The position numbers and the translations under genes were made by a program. Of a DNA stretch of 8,827 bases, positions 8,459 through 8,827 are shown one piece after another (the stretch's first letter is position 1; each line of letters begins with the position of its first letter). The stretch lies in contig JAAZLF010000628.1 of the NCBI GenBank assembly GCA_012799425.1, positions 1 to 8,827 on the forward strand, given 5' to 3'. This DNA comes from Actinomycetales bacterium (GTDB taxonomy: Bacteria; Actinomycetota; Actinomycetes; Actinomycetales; Dermabacteraceae). The notes beneath the pieces are model-generated. The model saw nothing but the letters and a program-made list of their open reading frames with translations. It did no database searches and was not told the DNA's origin.

Positions 8459-8827
8459 GGACCAGTCGGCCGGGCAGCCGCGTCCTCGGAGCTCCGGCTC
8501 CGGGGCCGAGGAAAGTCCGGGCTCCATCCGGCACGGTGGTGGGTAACGCCCACCCGGAGCGATCCGCGGGACAGTGCCACAGAGAGAAAACCGCCGCCCG
8601 CACCCCTCGGGGCACGGGCGGTAAGGGTGAAAGGGTGGTGTAAGAGACCACCGCGGCCTCGGTGACGAGGCCGGCACGGCAAACCCCACCGGGAGCAAGG
8701 TCAGACAGAGGATGTTCGAGGGCGCCGGCCCGAGTCCTCGGGTAGACCGCTGGAGGTCGTCGGCAACGGCGATCGTAGAGGGATGGCTGCCGATCACAGA
8801 ACCCGGCTTACAGGCCGGCTGGTCCAC
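8459..8827 (+). ncRNA. rnpB: RNase P RNA (bacterial type A), essentially complete
   Basis: The catalytic RNA of RNase P, which with the RnpA protein cuts the 5' leaders off tRNA precursors. Signature elements are all present: GAGGAAAGTCCGGGC at 8508-8522 (CR-I and the 5' side of P4) and ACAGAACCCGGCTTA at 8796-8810 (CR-V and the 3' side of P4). Helix P1 is closed by GGACCAG-T-CGGCC (8459-8471) and GGCCGGCTGGTCC (8813-8825) with one wobble. P12 is a clear hairpin, CCGCCCG (8594-8600) with CGGGCGG (8615-8621), carrying an inner CCCC/GGGG. Downstream come GGTAAGGGTGAAAGGGTGG, the TAAGAGACCACC segment, GGCAAACCCCACC and GAGCAAGG. The last few 3' bases and any terminator fall outside the window. 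A minus-strand open frame over it (starting MDQPACKPGSV) is a known kind of spurious call. Confidence 0.97.

Noticed and set aside
8580..8660. GC-rich inverted repeats resembling terminators near 8594-8621
   Set aside because: They are the P12 and neighbouring helices of RNase P RNA.
8330..8827. Minus-strand frame starting MDQPACKPGSV
   Set aside because: It is antisense to RNase P RNA; its residues simply mirror conserved rnpB bases. This type of frame is often misannotated as a hypothetical protein.

Overview
This is a high-GC, strongly GC3-biased chromosomal segment. It carries an actinobacterial homodimeric pyruvate dehydrogenase E1 (AceE), a DUF3052 protein, the SufS/SufU pair typical of Gram-positive bacteria, and GTG and TTG starts behind strong GGAGG-like sites. 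A member of the Micrococcales is likely, with a Brachybacterium-like genus as a guess from gene style only. Most of it looks like ordinary core genome; the least explained part is the 2.86-4.8 kb stretch.

Layout. Positions 1-1928 (minus) hold the first 642 codons of aceE, cut off by the window edge. A 305-base divergent intergenic region separates it from a DUF3052 gene (2234-2653, plus) with a TTG start. Next come tRNA-Val(UAC) at 2734-2807 and a large two-tier hairpin terminator at 2813-2860. After about 315 bases without a recognised gene, a translationally coupled pair follows: an unrecognised seven-helix membrane protein (3177-4097) and a YtrA-type GntR repressor (4094-4441). A perfect 7+7 inverted repeat sits just upstream of the pair's ribosome binding site. 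A small two-helix membrane protein is on the minus strand, ending at 4550; its best-supported start is an unusual ATC codon at 4792.

The right half is an Fe-S/iron themed block. sufS (4956-6233), sufU (6230-6685) and a Nif3-family gene (6691-7539) form a tight plus-strand operon behind a TATACT -10 box. A YaaA-family gene (7560-8336, minus) converges on it. The window ends with an essentially complete RNase P RNA gene, rnpB (8459-8827, plus), which diverges from yaaA.

How they work together. SufS takes sulfur from cysteine and SufU accepts it for Fe-S assembly. Nif3 family members are dinuclear-metal proteins of unsettled role, and YaaA limits iron-driven peroxide damage in E. coli. The scaffold genes sufBCD are not in the window. 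The GntR/membrane-protein pair looks like a self-regulated envelope module with no transporter ATPase beside it.
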